Assembly (NCBI GenBank): GCA_013400975.1
Contig: WBMZ01003059.1
Span: 1 to 64,000 of the forward strand
Source of the DNA: Atrichornis clamosus
Lineage: Eukaryota; Chordata; Aves; Passeriformes; Menuridae
Reading direction: 5' to 3'
DNA: 64,000 nt
The notes beneath the pieces are model-generated. The model had not been told where the DNA came from. It saw nothing but the letters and a program-made list of their open reading frames with translations, and did not search any database. A program made the translations under genes and the position numbers. Of the stretch, positions 42,401 to 52,094 are shown in pieces. Within the stretch, counting starts at the first letter, position 1, and every line of letters starts with the position of its first letter.

Positions 42401-45400
42401 TTTTTGTGAAGAAAACCAACTATTTTTAGGAAATTCACAACTAGAGTAACATGAAACACCAAAAAAACCCCATAACTGATGCAAGGAACTGCAATGTTTT
42501 TTGCAAAGGATATATCTATACAACAACTACCAGGAGTAGTATCTCAGATGATACCTTGTATCAGAGAAATCTGAATGTGTTCAGAGTATGCTGTTTATTA
42601 AATTGACAGTACACTATGAAGTGCAAATCAGAATATTTGAAACACTATTACAAATTATGAAAGGAGGGAACCAACATCTGTTCTCAACAGAATTCTAAAA
42701 GATAGAAATATGGTCCCCAGAGCTTGTTAGCCAGATCAGTATACATATATGTCAATATATTCTGAAATGGTTAGATGTCCTTCACTGCACATACCAGTAA
42801 TAGCCCTAGGCCACAGCTGCATCATGAGCTTAACGCAGAACTCAATGCTGTACCTAAAGCTCATCAACAGAGAAACATACTGCAGAGGATTTCAGTAAGC
42901 AACAGCCTTAAAATGCCAGCATTCCTATCTACCTTTAAACCAGCATTTGGTACTTGAGTCATTGGGTTTTCTCACAGAAACAATAACCAAAAAGCATTAC
43001 AGCATTGTAGGGGCTACATCACATCCCTATTTGGTATCTACAGTCTACAAGTGCTACAAGGCACCGGCTGTTGGTATTCCCTCAAATAGAGTTTTTTCAG
43101 TGTATCTTATGCTTCTTTACATCTACTGTACCTGTCCTACATAAAAGATAATAATTGCCTATTGTAGACATCCCTCAGTGGTGAATATGGTGTGCAGACA
43201 GAGTGAATGAGCGTTCATAGTGTCTGAAAGGTAGGTAAATTGAACATCTTGTGGCCTAGACCTCCCTTTTCAGTGAGTGCGGCCATCATGCCCACAAGAG
43301 TCCCACCAGCTCCTTCAAGCACAGTTGCCTTCATCCCCTCCACCCCAGCAGAACAAGATTTAGCTCTTAAGTCTCATAAGGCAAATCAGTGAATAATAAC
43401 TAGAACTAGTCTTATTATTAGGAGACAAAGCTGGTAAAAGACAATAGAGGATTTTTTTTTTTAATTTTAGAAAGTTGTACATTTAAATATTTACTGCAAG
43501 TAAATGTGCCAAGTGGAAACTTCCCTCGCCAAATATTTTTTTCTTACTGGCTAGCTCCTACTGTGTCTGTCTCAGCATGTGAGAGCTTATCCAGTGAATA
43601 CATAGTACTAAATATCTTTTGCAAGCAAGTTGGATACTGTCCCTGGCTTCCTGGCTTTGCTACACTTGCTTTGATCCTTCCTGAAAAGACTAACCATCTC
43701 TACCATCTTTAGGATATCAAAATTACAACCCGAGATACAAAACATCAGGCAGTCAATGAAATAGCAAACATACATCCAAAAATGCTGGCTAGTCAGGTTC
43801 TCTTGAGCGAAATTAATTCAGCTAAATTTCAGCCTTTTTTTCCCCTTTCAGGACATGAGAGTATTTGGACAAACACACACAAAAACTTTGTCAAGAAAGG
43901 ACTACCAGTGAAAACATAATCTATGTTGCATTTCAGGGAGGGACAAGTATTTCAGGGCCTATTGCTATCTCTGTTTCTTTTCCCCTACTTCCCCCCTTCA
44001 CCACACCAGAAAATCAACTAGACATCATCATTTGGTTTGTTGGGTGTTTTCTTGCAAAAGAAAAAAAAAAATCTCTGTCAACACTCGCAAGTGGAATGGG
44101 AATGGGGAGAAACAAAGACCTAGACATTTTTTTTATTACTGAGTTCAAGCAGGTAAAAAAACTTAGAAATCTACTATTATGCAGCATTATATAGAAAAAT
44201 GTATTATATTACCTAAGGATTATACAGCTATTTCTTAGTTCACAAATTGTAAGTAGCTCAGTTTTCAAGCACTATGTTATAGTGCAGGAACAAGGCCTGG
44301 GAATTTGCATCTTTGTCTGATAGATTTCTACAGATGTCCTAAATCAAACTAGAACAACAAATATTTAGGTTTTATACAGGCAAAAGGTTTGCTTTTATAC
44401 CTCTAACCTTCTGGAAGGTTGTCACAGCTACTCCTATAGACCACTGAGTTCAAGTCCGCAACCTCATGGGAGCGGACACATTTTTTGAGAAGCCATAATG
44501 CAGTGTTGCCAACACTTGCAAGAATTTGTATTTCTCTTACAGCCCCAAATTCCTGTCACTGAAAATCTCCACTTTTTTGCCTAAAAGAACTTCCAGTTCC
44601 TGTGGGTTATTCAGAAAAAACTAAATGTGACCAACACAACATCTCTACAAGATAAGTACACAGACCTCAAGGAATATGTAGCCTTAAAACATCATTGTTG
44701 TTAAACCAACGGCACCTTCTGCCACAGTACCATGAGCTAGAATAATCTCGAAGTGTGAATCCTTGCATGCCTTTTCTGCTTGAGGCTCTCATTCTTCCCT
44801 TCAGTCTCTCCGTTTCTCAGATGCTACTTTTGCAGGATATACTGGCAGTGACAGCTGAGCAGCACACCACTAGAACAACCTCATGAGCTGTGTTCTGAAT
44901 CTGTTCAGTCTTTGGGAGAAGTGTACTGCATACAAGTGCATCTCTCTGAAGCATGTGAAAATAATCACAGTTCCTAGTACTTTATGCAATGCTAAGGTCT
45001 TACATCCACCTACAAGTCTCCAGCTCCCCTTCATGCAGTGCTCTTTCATACCATTGGCAGGGCATCACATCCGCCATTAATCAGCAATAAAAACTGGAGT
45101 CTACCTCAGAGAGAAGGCAAATGCATCCAGTCCTGTAGTGTTTCCTAAATCTCTCTTTGAAGTATTCCTGGGCCACTGGACTGGAAATCATTAAGAACAA
45201 TGAAAAGTTCAGAAAACTAGATACTCTTGGTGAAGAAAGGCAGGAACCCAAACTATTTTACACCAAATCTGGATTCTGTACTAATTTTTTTAGCCCCAGA
45301 ACCAACTCACCCTCTCTGCATTTCAGAGTAGTCATTTCAAAGGAAGGACCAAGGTTTAAAACTATGCATGGGATTTCCCAGGCATTTCATTGAAACAAAA

Positions 45401-46642
45401 GAGCAAGCCCACTTAAGTGGAAGTGAAAGGGTACATGTGGAAGGGGAGCAGGCTTGCAATCTGCACTCCCTCACCCAGACCCCACGGGAGCCAGGCCTCT
45501 GCGGCTGTGCTTGCTGCCTTACCCTAGAGATAGGCTCCATTCTCCAGGGCAGACAAACGGTATGTGTGGCATCAGCAGCACAAGGCATGCTGGGGCACCA
45601 CATGGAGGGAAGCTGGCAACTGTGTGTAGCTACTCTTGAAGAACCTGGAAAATACAGGTGAAAAATACAGACTAAAACCTCAAAATGTAGAGAAATAGGC
45701 TTCTCTTTGCATTGAGGTGCTTATCATGCAACTACTTCTTTGGCAAGTTTGCTACTGCCTCACTGCATTTATAAACCTTTGACAAAGTTTGAGCTTCCCT
45801 CCTCCCACCAAGAAGTTTCAAAAACCTAAATCAAATTAGATGCTTCAAGTTTGTTAGGATTAAAATTAAACCCAAGCACAATGCAGAAAGCACCATTTCA
45901 ACTGTTCCTGAGGGAGAAAGTAGCAAAGTGAACATGAACAAAAATTTTAATGTTCCCTTTACCTTCCTAGTTGCCTAGTCTGGTTTAAAGAAAGTTAAAT
46001 GGTTCAAGAGTACTTTACAAACAGCAAGTCCTCTTTGAGCAGCATGCAGTGCAAGTTAAACCCTGTTAGCTCTAAAGCCAAGATTTCCTAGAACAGGTAC
46101 CTAGCATCGGGATTCAAAAGAGTGTTATTAGGTATCTAAATATCCTCCTTTTCTGTGTAGCCTGGGGAGCTCCTGGCCCTGTGAGACCACAGGGTGCCTG
46201 CCTGAGAGAGTTAAAAGGGGTCACTGACTTAATGTGGATTCAGAACCCAACTTTGGTTCTTTCGCAGGATTATTAGGGCAGGAGGAAGGGCAGGAGGAGG
46301 AAGGGCGGGCCACGGCTCCGTCTGCAGCGCCTCGGCCGGGGCCAGTCCCGCGCCGGGGGGCCCCGCATCGGCTCTGCATCTCCGTCCCTCCCCGGCCCAC
46401 GCCCGGGCTGTTCCAGGAAAACTCCTAGGGACATCGTCACTGTCCGTCGGCCAACTCCATCCCAGGCACTTCCCTGCGCATCCTGCCCGTCTCCCCCGCC
46501 AGCGGGGCAAGGGACGGAGTCGCTCGGTTGGGCTGCGCCCCTGGGGCAGTCCCCCAGCCGGCCCCCGCAGGGGCTGCCCTGCCGCCCGCCCCCCGCCAGC
46601 ACTCACCATATTACAGATGGAGGCGATGTTTCTGACAGTCAT
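21303..46642 (-). CDS. USP46: USP46 ubiquitin-specific protease, complete 9-exon coding region
   Basis: This gene encodes a cysteine deubiquitinase of the USP family. USP46 is known to work with the WD-repeat proteins WDR48 (UAF1) and WDR20 and to remove ubiquitin from targets such as AMPA receptor subunits and histones. Coding exons run from 46642 down to 21303 with lengths 36, 81, 214, 230, 77, 84, 198, 79 and 102 nt. These sum to 1101 nt, which is 366 residues plus stop, the length of the mammalian protein. Visible motifs are the Cys box GNTCYCN with catalytic Cys44, the oxyanion Asn39, QQDAHEF at 118-124, zinc Cys pairs 182/185 and 229/232, LKRF at 255-258, His313 in RGHY and Asp330 in FDDD. 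The close paralogue USP12 is less likely: the protein ends in SRE, and MEQLHRY and NLDRMYD follow USP46. No frameshift or premature stop was seen. Confidence 0.97.
22349..22427 (-). CDS. USP46: USP46 coding exon 8 (catalytic His and Asp)
   Basis: After CTTTCTAG the exon encodes [20 protein letters not shown] and DDDIVE, ending GAG|gtcagt in phase 0. His313 and Asp330 complete the catalytic triad with Cys44. The length is 79 nt. Confidence 0.96.
23132..23329 (-). CDS. USP46: USP46 coding exon 7 (LKRF core, residues 242-306)
   Basis: The exon begins TTTCACAG|G and encodes [20 protein letters not shown] followed by [20 protein letters not shown] and the [12 protein letters not shown] strand that leads into the His box. 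It ends GGA AG|gtaatg, splitting Ser307. MEQLHRY and NLDRMYD favour USP46 over USP12. Gly287 in NTSGD is a residue I recall as Ser in human USP46 and Gly in USP12. That comparison is from memory. Confidence 0.97.
23624..23707 (-). CDS. USP46: USP46 coding exon 6 (second zinc Cys pair)
   Basis: After TTTGCAG the first base A completes Arg213. The exon then encodes [20 protein letters not shown] and SKQEAQK, and ends AG|gtaag inside Arg241. Cys229 and Cys232 complete the zinc site. Its length is 84 nt, and the intron to exon 7 is only 294 bp. Confidence 0.96.
26103..26170. repeat. Degenerate ATT/AGT trinucleotide repeat
   Basis: A run built from TTATTAG and TAGTATTA units in USP46 intron 5, imperfect throughout. 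Confidence 0.7.
27032..27108 (-). CDS. USP46: USP46 coding exon 5 (residues 188-212)
   Basis: Minus-strand CAACAG|GTT opens [17 protein letters not shown], and the exon ends in HCL plus two bases of Arg213 at AG|gtacat. It is 77 nt long and its phase matches both neighbours. It encodes part of the fingers subdomain between the two zinc Cys pairs. Confidence 0.95.
30515..30744 (-). CDS. USP46: USP46 coding exon 4 (QQDAHEF box, first zinc Cys pair)
   Basis: The exon starts at TTCACAG|AT, completing Asp111, and continues [14 protein letters not shown] Lys/Asn/Glu-rich linker follows (about residues 136-160), then [16 protein letters not shown]. It holds CLNC (Cys182 and Cys185), half of the zinc site in the fingers region that binds WDR48. 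It ends ACC|gtaagc in phase 0, with a length of 230 nt. Confidence 0.96.
31191..31695 (-). mobile_element. Degraded avian ERV solo LTR in USP46 intron 3
   Basis: Read on the minus strand, it begins TGTGAGTTAACCTTGACTGG and proceeds through a segment resembling GGTTTGGGTCAGCTG, then CCTTGATGCTGTGTGAG, to CATCCCAGCAGACACAGCGCA. This is the pattern of a common avian endogenous retrovirus LTR family. No internal gag or pol sequence adjoins it, so it looks like a solo LTR. It lies in the same orientation as USP46. Clear target duplications were not found and the end at 31191 is approximate. Confidence 0.65.
32897..33110 (-). CDS. USP46: USP46 coding exon 3 (Cys box, residues 40-110)
   Basis: The exon begins directly after CATGGCAG with the codons for [14 protein letters not shown]. 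This is the Cys box, and the first Cys is the catalytic nucleophile, residue 44. It continues through a Lys-rich segment and [11 protein letters not shown], then ends one base into the next codon at G|gtaagt. The length is 214 nt. Confidence 0.96.
33904..33984 (-). CDS. USP46: USP46 coding exon 2 (residues 13-39)
   Basis: Reading on the minus strand, a very T-rich tract and TAATAG precede GGC ACC. The exon encodes 27 residues, including [17 protein letters not shown], and ends LVN|gtaagt in phase 0. The final Asn39 is the predicted oxyanion-hole residue just before the Cys box in exon 3. A long poly-A run on the plus strand (33989-34025) supplies the polypyrimidine tract. Confidence 0.95.
33989..34025. 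repeat. Poly-A/T tract next to USP46 exon 2
   Basis: Two A runs of about 13 to 16 bases with single G interruptions. On the minus strand they form the polypyrimidine tract just upstream of the exon 2 acceptor. Confidence 0.9.
34770..35565 (-). mobile_element. CR1 LINE, truncated at both ends, in USP46 intron 1
   Basis: The minus strand encodes the C-terminal half of CR1 reverse transcriptase in broken frames. It runs from INDLDEG, through ALQR-type and WAER segments and VAKKANGIL, to [19 protein letters not shown] and [16 protein letters not shown]. It stops at YKYLK near 34770, where the family normally continues for about 70 more residues plus a 3' tail, so the 3' end is missing. An N at 35014 sits between two copies of CCCTCAACC and marks an assembly uncertainty. 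Confidence 0.92.
35566..46280. other. USP46 intron 1, distal part
   Basis: About 10.7 kb of intron with the CR1 relic at 40380 as the only recognised repeat. A moderately GC-rich patch at 45420-45650 has overlapping open frames on both strands but no recognisable protein. Confidence 0.6.
40380..40870 (+). mobile_element. Old CR1-like relic in USP46 intron 1
   Basis: Plus-strand sequence recalls the end of CR1-type ORF2. A piece reading like the WAP-FK...LERIQ segment lies near 40420-40490, followed by a region matching the RFRxDIRK...PSLE stretch near 40680-40740. Stops interrupt every frame. The divergence is much greater than in the copy at 34770, implying an older insertion. Boundaries are approximate. 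Confidence 0.6.
46607..46642 (-). CDS. USP46: USP46 coding exon 1 (residues 1-12)
   Basis: The exon encodes [12 protein letters not shown] and ends ATG|gtgagt in phase 0. An in-frame TAA lies 12 codons upstream (46681-46679), so this is the first possible in-frame start. The base at -3 is C, a weak Kozak context. The exon sits in the CpG island, and intron 1 behind it is about 12.6 kb. Confidence 0.95.
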
Positions 46643-46646
46643 TAGT

Positions 46647-46676
46647 CTAAAGGTTGCAGCGATCCCACACCGCCAT
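46647..46676 (-). CDS. Short upstream reading frame before USP46
   Basis: The ATG in the YY1-like motif (A at -3, G at +4) opens a nine-codon frame, MAVWDRCNL, stopped by TAG at 649-647. It ends four bases before the USP46 ATG and is in a different frame. If transcription starts upstream of 46676, it would be translated first and could limit or set up reinitiation at USP46. Whether it lies in the transcript is not known. Confidence 0.35.
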   Translation of the reverse strand: MAVWDRCNL

Positions 46677-46683
46677 CTTTATA
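46670..46683 (-). promoter_or_regulatory. YY1-like element with overlapping TATAAA
   Basis: Minus-strand TATAAAGATGGCGG contains AAGATGGCGG, the classic YY1 motif found near the start of many TATA-less CpG-island genes. The motif also carries an ATG in a strong Kozak context. The overlapping TATAAA is probably incidental, because a start site 30 bp downstream would leave almost no 5' UTR before the USP46 ATG. Confidence 0.5.
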
Positions 46684-47100
46684 AGGTGAAAACAGCCCCG
46701 CTCATGGTGGGAAGAGCGCAGGAAGGGATAGGGGGCGGCGGCGGCTCCTGCTCCGGGGCTGGGATAAAAACAAGAGGAGGGGACTGCCCAGGCACCCTTT
46801 GCGCCCGCAGAGCAGAGAGAAGGACGGACCTTCCCGGCCTCCCTACTCCGGGCGAGTGACCGGGAGTTTCAGCAGCACGGGGAGAGCGGCCGCATCTCCG
46901 CTCCTTCCGCCTCTGCCTCTCGCACGGTCCGCAGGGCCCCGGGCTCCCGCTGGAGCGCTCAGCCGCGCCTCTGCGCCAGCCGGCACCGCGCTAATCTCTC
47001 CCTTCCTCCTCCTCCTCCTCTTCCTCCTCTCCTGGCGGCTGCCGTTGCCGCTCCCCGCTCCATCGCAGCGCTGCGCCCGCTGATCCGCTCTGACAGCGCC

Positions 47101-47123
47101 GGGGAAGGGAAGGGAAGGGAAGG
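47101..47123. repeat. GGGAA pentanucleotide repeat
   Basis: Four units of the type GGGAA in a row within the USP46 CpG island, upstream of the gene on its strand. Confidence 0.85.
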
Positions 47124-47744
47124 TCAGAGGCAGTGCCCGGCACGGGGCACCCCGGCGGGCCCGGCGGGGCGGCCGCCGCCGCAGCCAATGCGCTGCAGGG
47201 CAGAGGGGGCGCGGGGGGGCTGCGCCCGCCGCCCCTCCGGACGGGCACTCCGAGAGGGGCCGTGGCTCTCTAGTCGCCGGGTCTGGAATGGCCACGGGGC
47301 TGCAAAACTCGGCCTCTGTGCGTACGAAATCATACCGACAAGCAGCAGGGTGAAGGACAGGAAGGCAGAGTGCAGGCAGGCGGACATGGATGTGCGGCAG
47401 TGACGGCGGCACTGTGCTTTGGGGCTTGCTCTCCCCACCTAAATGGAGGTACACAGGAGCCCAGGCACTTGCAAAACCCAGAACAGTAGGCTAGAATGTA
47501 ATTTACTGCCAACGGTTGGTGCTTTGTATTGCCATTCATGCAGATAGCATTTATCTTCACAAATGCTGTTTTGGGACTGTGTCCACACCACGTGTCCTAG
47601 TGCTCACTCACAAGTTCACAATATGTGGGATTTATACAACCTGGCTAATGCAATAATCTCAATATCTCTTCAAACACAAGCAAGTCCAGGCCCATGCCTT
47701 TCTCCAAGGTAGGGCAGTGTGAGTGTATTAAATTTACACATGCT

Positions 47745-47860
47745 AATAAGGCACAAGGTTGTTAAATAGCTAACTTGAGGTCACACAGGAAATCTCTGAG
47801 AGAAGCAAGAACAGAGTTCAGCTAGGGCAATCCTCATCTTAGAATTCCCCTTTCCATAGC
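47745..47860 (+). mobile_element. Ancient MIR-like SINE relic
   Basis: GTTAAATAGCTAACTTGAGG then TCACACAGGAAATCTCTGAG and AGCAAGAACAGAGTTCAGC keep the order of the MIR core (ttgcc-like, ggtcacacag, agcaag). Divergence is high, as expected for an insertion older than birds. Confidence 0.4.
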
Positions 47861-49934
47861 AGACGTTGCTGTTTTCAGCAGAAGCTTAAGGCCCGTTTAT
47901 TGTTATTTTACTATACTGAGGAAATAATTCAAATGAGGAGAGAGAACTGCTAACATTTCTACAGCCACCTCTGCTTCTACCAGCACCTGAAGTATGGCAT
48001 GCTCATGCTTGGCCACGCCTTTTACTTTATGATGCTAGAATAGAATAATTTCACCTTATAGAACTTGCCTCCACAGGCTTTATTTACAGGAAACATTTTG
48101 AAGTCAGTATTTTTTTAATTTTTATTTCAAAAGAAAGTCTATGATTACCAGTAAAAATCTGGCATCAGCAGTAGCATCTAAAGACAAATTCCAGACCTGA
48201 GAATACTGTTAGGTAAGTGGCCTCGATCCAGCTCTTTGTGGACAAGTGCCCACTTTATAAAAACAGTATCAAATTTGGCATTAGTTGGCATCCTGTTGAC
48301 AGTTTCAGCAAAGAAACTCAAAATGGAGTTGTCACAGAGACAGAACTTTCTTTCCTCAGTAAGTTGGATTAGTTATATTAAATCACTGCAGACATTTGAA
48401 ATACAGGCTGGAGAAAGATTTTTTTGACATAATGAAGTCCTCAGGGCCACTAAACTGCTTCATAAATCCAAAAATTACTATGCAAAAGAGCATCAAGTAA
48501 CATCACTGAGAAAAAAAAAATCTTTGGTATAATTCTATTAAGTTCATGGTCTTACATTATGTGTGAATTTGATCCCAAGTGTTTAATTTGCTTAAACTCA
48601 GAGGGCTGGATTATCTATAATATGACAGTTTTTCTCAACATAACCAGGGAAAATGGGAGTTAAGCAGAGGTGTTAGGACTGAAGAAATCAAGGTCTGATC
48701 AGTCTTCAGTGCATTTCTACGTAGCCTGCAGAGACTGGACAGTACTGCACTGTACCTGGTTTATAAACTCTGATTCCTTTTATTCCAGAAGCCTAATCAT
48801 GTATTCTTTGCTGCAGCCCGCTTTTTCCAATTTACTGTGGAGATTCATACTTGCTCTCAGTGAAAAGTTATAAGCAAATGAATGGGTTTGAAAGGTGATT
48901 AAAAATTTAAATGAAACAAAATGCAGTATCTAACAAAGACATTTGCCTCACATATATTTTAATGTCAAGAATACAATTTCCATAATACAAACCCCAGACA
49001 AATCATAGAAAGTATGAAAACAAAAAAGAAAAAAGTGGTATTTTCATAATTTCGCTTTTCTCAAATGCCAATTACTTGACTTCAAGGTAAGTTTTCAGGT
49101 TGCTTCTATTAGACTTTTTTTTTTACACAAAATTAACTTGCTAGTAATTAAGCACTTATTGGTTGCTCAAGGAAATATTTGTAAATATGCACACACATCA
49201 TTCTGTGAAGAATTCAATATAATTTTCCTTAATGCTAATATAAATACTTTCCTCTAAAGGTGGACACATTTCATATCTTATTTCTGAAGATTAATAATAA
49301 AAATAGGGAATAATATGTGTTTATGTGTCTGTTTGACAATTGTCTAGCACTGGCCTTTTTGCTCTTCTGACCTATCAAAACTGGAAAGAGGAAAGAAACT
49401 TTCATGTTTGAAATGGACTGGTGTGTGTTTCTGTTTTCTGCTGCTGTTGTCATTTTCAGGAATAGAAACGATATTTCTGTAGCTTTTTGAAGATAAAAAA
49501 GTGCTAAGCAATGCAACAAATGCTAGTTACAAACATTATAGGAGCTGTATAAATAGAGAACAGTGCACAATTGTTTCCACTCTAAAGCATTGCCCTATCT
49601 CTTTATAACAAACAACTAACCCTGTGTTTCTTCTGAGTGCTAGACAAAGAGAAGGAAAACAAAGGACTATTTATAACCTAAGAGTGCTTATATAATTCCT
49701 GTTGAAAGGTCAAAAAATACCTCCTGCATTTAATTTTAGATCTGTCTTTGTCTCATCTGGTTATACACTTCAACACTTTTATTTCACTACACAAAATATG
49801 GACCTAATGCAAATATCCTCTTCAGCTAGCAGAAGTGTGGACTTCCATAATATTTTTCATCTGATTTTCTCAGAGGACTTTTGCAAGCATTCACTCAGAC
49901 CTGTGAAATTATTGGGTGCCAAGTTAATATTAGC

Positions 49935-50050
49935 TTGTTTTACAAAGCAAGGAAACAGACAGCAGTAATTTAGTGACTTGTCCAAAGTTACACAAGAAAG
50001 TTGGTGGCAAATCTGGGACTAGAGTATCTGCTCATTCTGTGATACAAAGA
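49935..50050 (+). mobile_element. Ancient MIR-like SINE relic, best preserved of three
   Basis: TTTTACAAAGCAAGGAAACA then TTTAGTGACTTGTCCAAAGT, TACACAAGAAAGTTGGTGGC and AAATCTGGGACTAGAG follow the MIR core in the correct order over roughly 100 bp. It lies between USP46 and the DANCR-like gene. Confidence 0.5.
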
Positions 50051-51654
50051 GGATATTGCATTTTCTCTCCAAAAGTCTTGGAAAATTCCACAGAGGGTTC
50101 ATTTATGTTTTTCTTGTAATAAAGTTGGGTCCAGAAATGGGTAGTAATCAGTCAGTTTTGCTGAACAAGTGTTTGGAACAGAATCAAATTTAGGATTCAT
50201 TTCCAACCAATTGAAAGGTCATTTTAATGGAAAAGGCAGTTAAAACAATACTAAGGTTTTCTGGAAGCATGGAAAATATATTACAAGAATTAAAATAATT
50301 CAGGTATCTGAAATACGTTCAGTGCTGACAATGTAGGTTTAAAATTTTACAAATTTTTTTTGTGTTTTTAATATATTTTGTATCTCAAATTATGTTCTAC
50401 CAAAAAATAGCAATATGTGTTTAACAGAAAGGCAAATGTGTAGACATGATTCTCCATGAGATGGATGAGAAACAAGATGAGAAATAAGGATTCTCCATGA
50501 AGCCTGGCCCCCACTGCAGAACAGATTGAGGGCCTTAGTGCAATGCCAAATGCCAACTTGCAGTCTATGGATTGAACCTGTAGCACATGCCTCATAGCAG
50601 GTCTGTGGAAACCACTCCATCTGCACCTGAAATTCTAAAGGTAAGAGTGAGTTTTAGTCCATGAAAAATGTATGCAAATCCATAGAAAATGTGCATAGTA
50701 TGCAACCAAAAAAGCAACCCAACTTACGAATCACTATCCTTCTTTAAGACTGTCATCTTCCAAGTAACTCCTACCCAACTTTTTCAAATTATCTGAGAAA
50801 TTATTTCTCTTGATTCAAAATACTGTAAAATTTCGTATTTTGAACAGTGAGACTTGTTAGGATTCTAAAGAAAAAGCATGGAAAATAAAACTGATTAAAT
50901 TGATCCCTGAATATCACCTGCCTTTTGTTAGTATAAACATTTTACTAGGTGGCAAATAGGGAATACCATCTCTTCCTTTTTCTCAGAAATTGCTATTTTA
51001 CAGAAGAAAACAAAACACAGTTACAGCATCTGACCTAATCTTTTTTGGCCAGACATCAGATCTGAAAGCCTAAAGACAGCAGAATAAGACAGCAGCAAAT
51101 ACATTAATGTCAATATACCAGAAGCTGACTGAGTAGATACTAGGGGTCTAAGAGTTCTATAGTGATAACCATTAAAGTCTATTCTATGAAGAGGCTGTTT
51201 AGGCTCTGCAGTGAGTTCAATGTTGATAATGGCCTAGAGGTGTGATTATCTCATAATATCTTACTCTTGCCTTTTTCCTTCTGCTTAATTGTATTTCAAA
51301 AACACTGTGTCAAGAGCTTGAAATAGGGACAGTAAGAGAACTTCACTGTATTGCTTCATCAGTTTAAATAATACTAACCTTCCCTGACACTCACTACTCA
51401 AGTGAAAATATTCCCCCATTTCCAGAAGGTAGAAGCTTGAAGAAAGGCCTCTTTATCAGGTATTTTATTCAGCAAGGTAGCTCACTAGCAAACTTTACTG
51501 ACATTTTTCTTACCTATTGAAAATGTGCTTTCAGGTGGAAAAATACTATTTAAGTTCTAATCCCACATATTGGCTGGAAAGAGATAACCAACAATTTTAA
51601 CCATGGAAGTAATTAATCAAACAAAAAGAGACAACTTACAGGAAAAATAACAGA

Positions 51655-51792
51655 AAATTGAAATGTATTGCTATTTATTTAATAAATTAATAATTAAAAT
51701 TAAATTTAATTTAAATTAAAAATTAAATTAATTTAAAATAAAAATTAAATTAATTTATTAATTTATTGATTTATTACTAATTTATTGCTAAC
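51655..51792. repeat. AT-only block of AATTAAATTAATTTA-type units
   Basis: About 130 bp made almost only of A and T, with several copies of AAATTAAATTAATTTA-like units and many self-complementary stretches such as TTTAATTTAAATTAAA. It could form cruciforms. No gene content. Confidence 0.85.
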
Positions 51793-52077
51793 AGAAATAT
51801 ATTGTTATTTCTGACTCTGGAAAGAAAATAACACTACTGGCTTGCCCTCGTCTTTTCCAAAGATTTTATTTACTATTTTTATTCTATTTTAAAGGCTCTA
51901 ATTTTAACTCGCAAAGATTCTGAGGACAAAAGCCCCAAAGAATAGATAGGCTGTAAGTGGCATTTAGTCTATGTTCTGCATGAATTTGAAATAGCCTTTT
52001 CATTTTATGTAAACTGTGCATAAATTAATTAAATTGCATTTTTATTACATGATCATCTCAAACTTTTAACCAAATTT

Positions 52078-52094
52078 TATATATATATATATAA
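52078..52094. repeat. TA dinucleotide repeat
   Basis: A short run of about seven TA units, in intergenic DNA. Confidence 0.85.

Larger units (their letters stand above)
46290..47260. promoter_or_regulatory. CpG island at the USP46 promoter
   Basis: A block of about 1 kb, dense in CG dinucleotides and strongly GC-rich against AT-rich flanks, covers USP46 exon 1 and its upstream side. It contains a GC box (46731-46740), a CCAAT motif (47185-47189), a CT-rich run (47001-47034) and a GGGAA repeat (47101-47123). The boundaries are by eye. The long open frames here on both strands are a by-product of GC content. Confidence 0.85.

Noticed and set aside
46678..46683. TATAAA as the USP46 TATA box
   Set aside because: A start about 30 bp downstream would leave roughly ten bases of 5' UTR, and the gene has a CpG-island promoter with a YY1-like element.
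47188..47203. Possible CTCF site around GCAGAGGGGGCGCG
   Set aside because: The GGGGGCGC core fits, but the upstream CC positions are not matched, and such sequence is common in CpG islands.
46843..47454. 203-codon minus-strand open frame
   Set aside because: It lies in the CpG island and is Arg/Pro/Ala-rich. Long open frames arise there from GC content, and overlapping ones exist in other frames.
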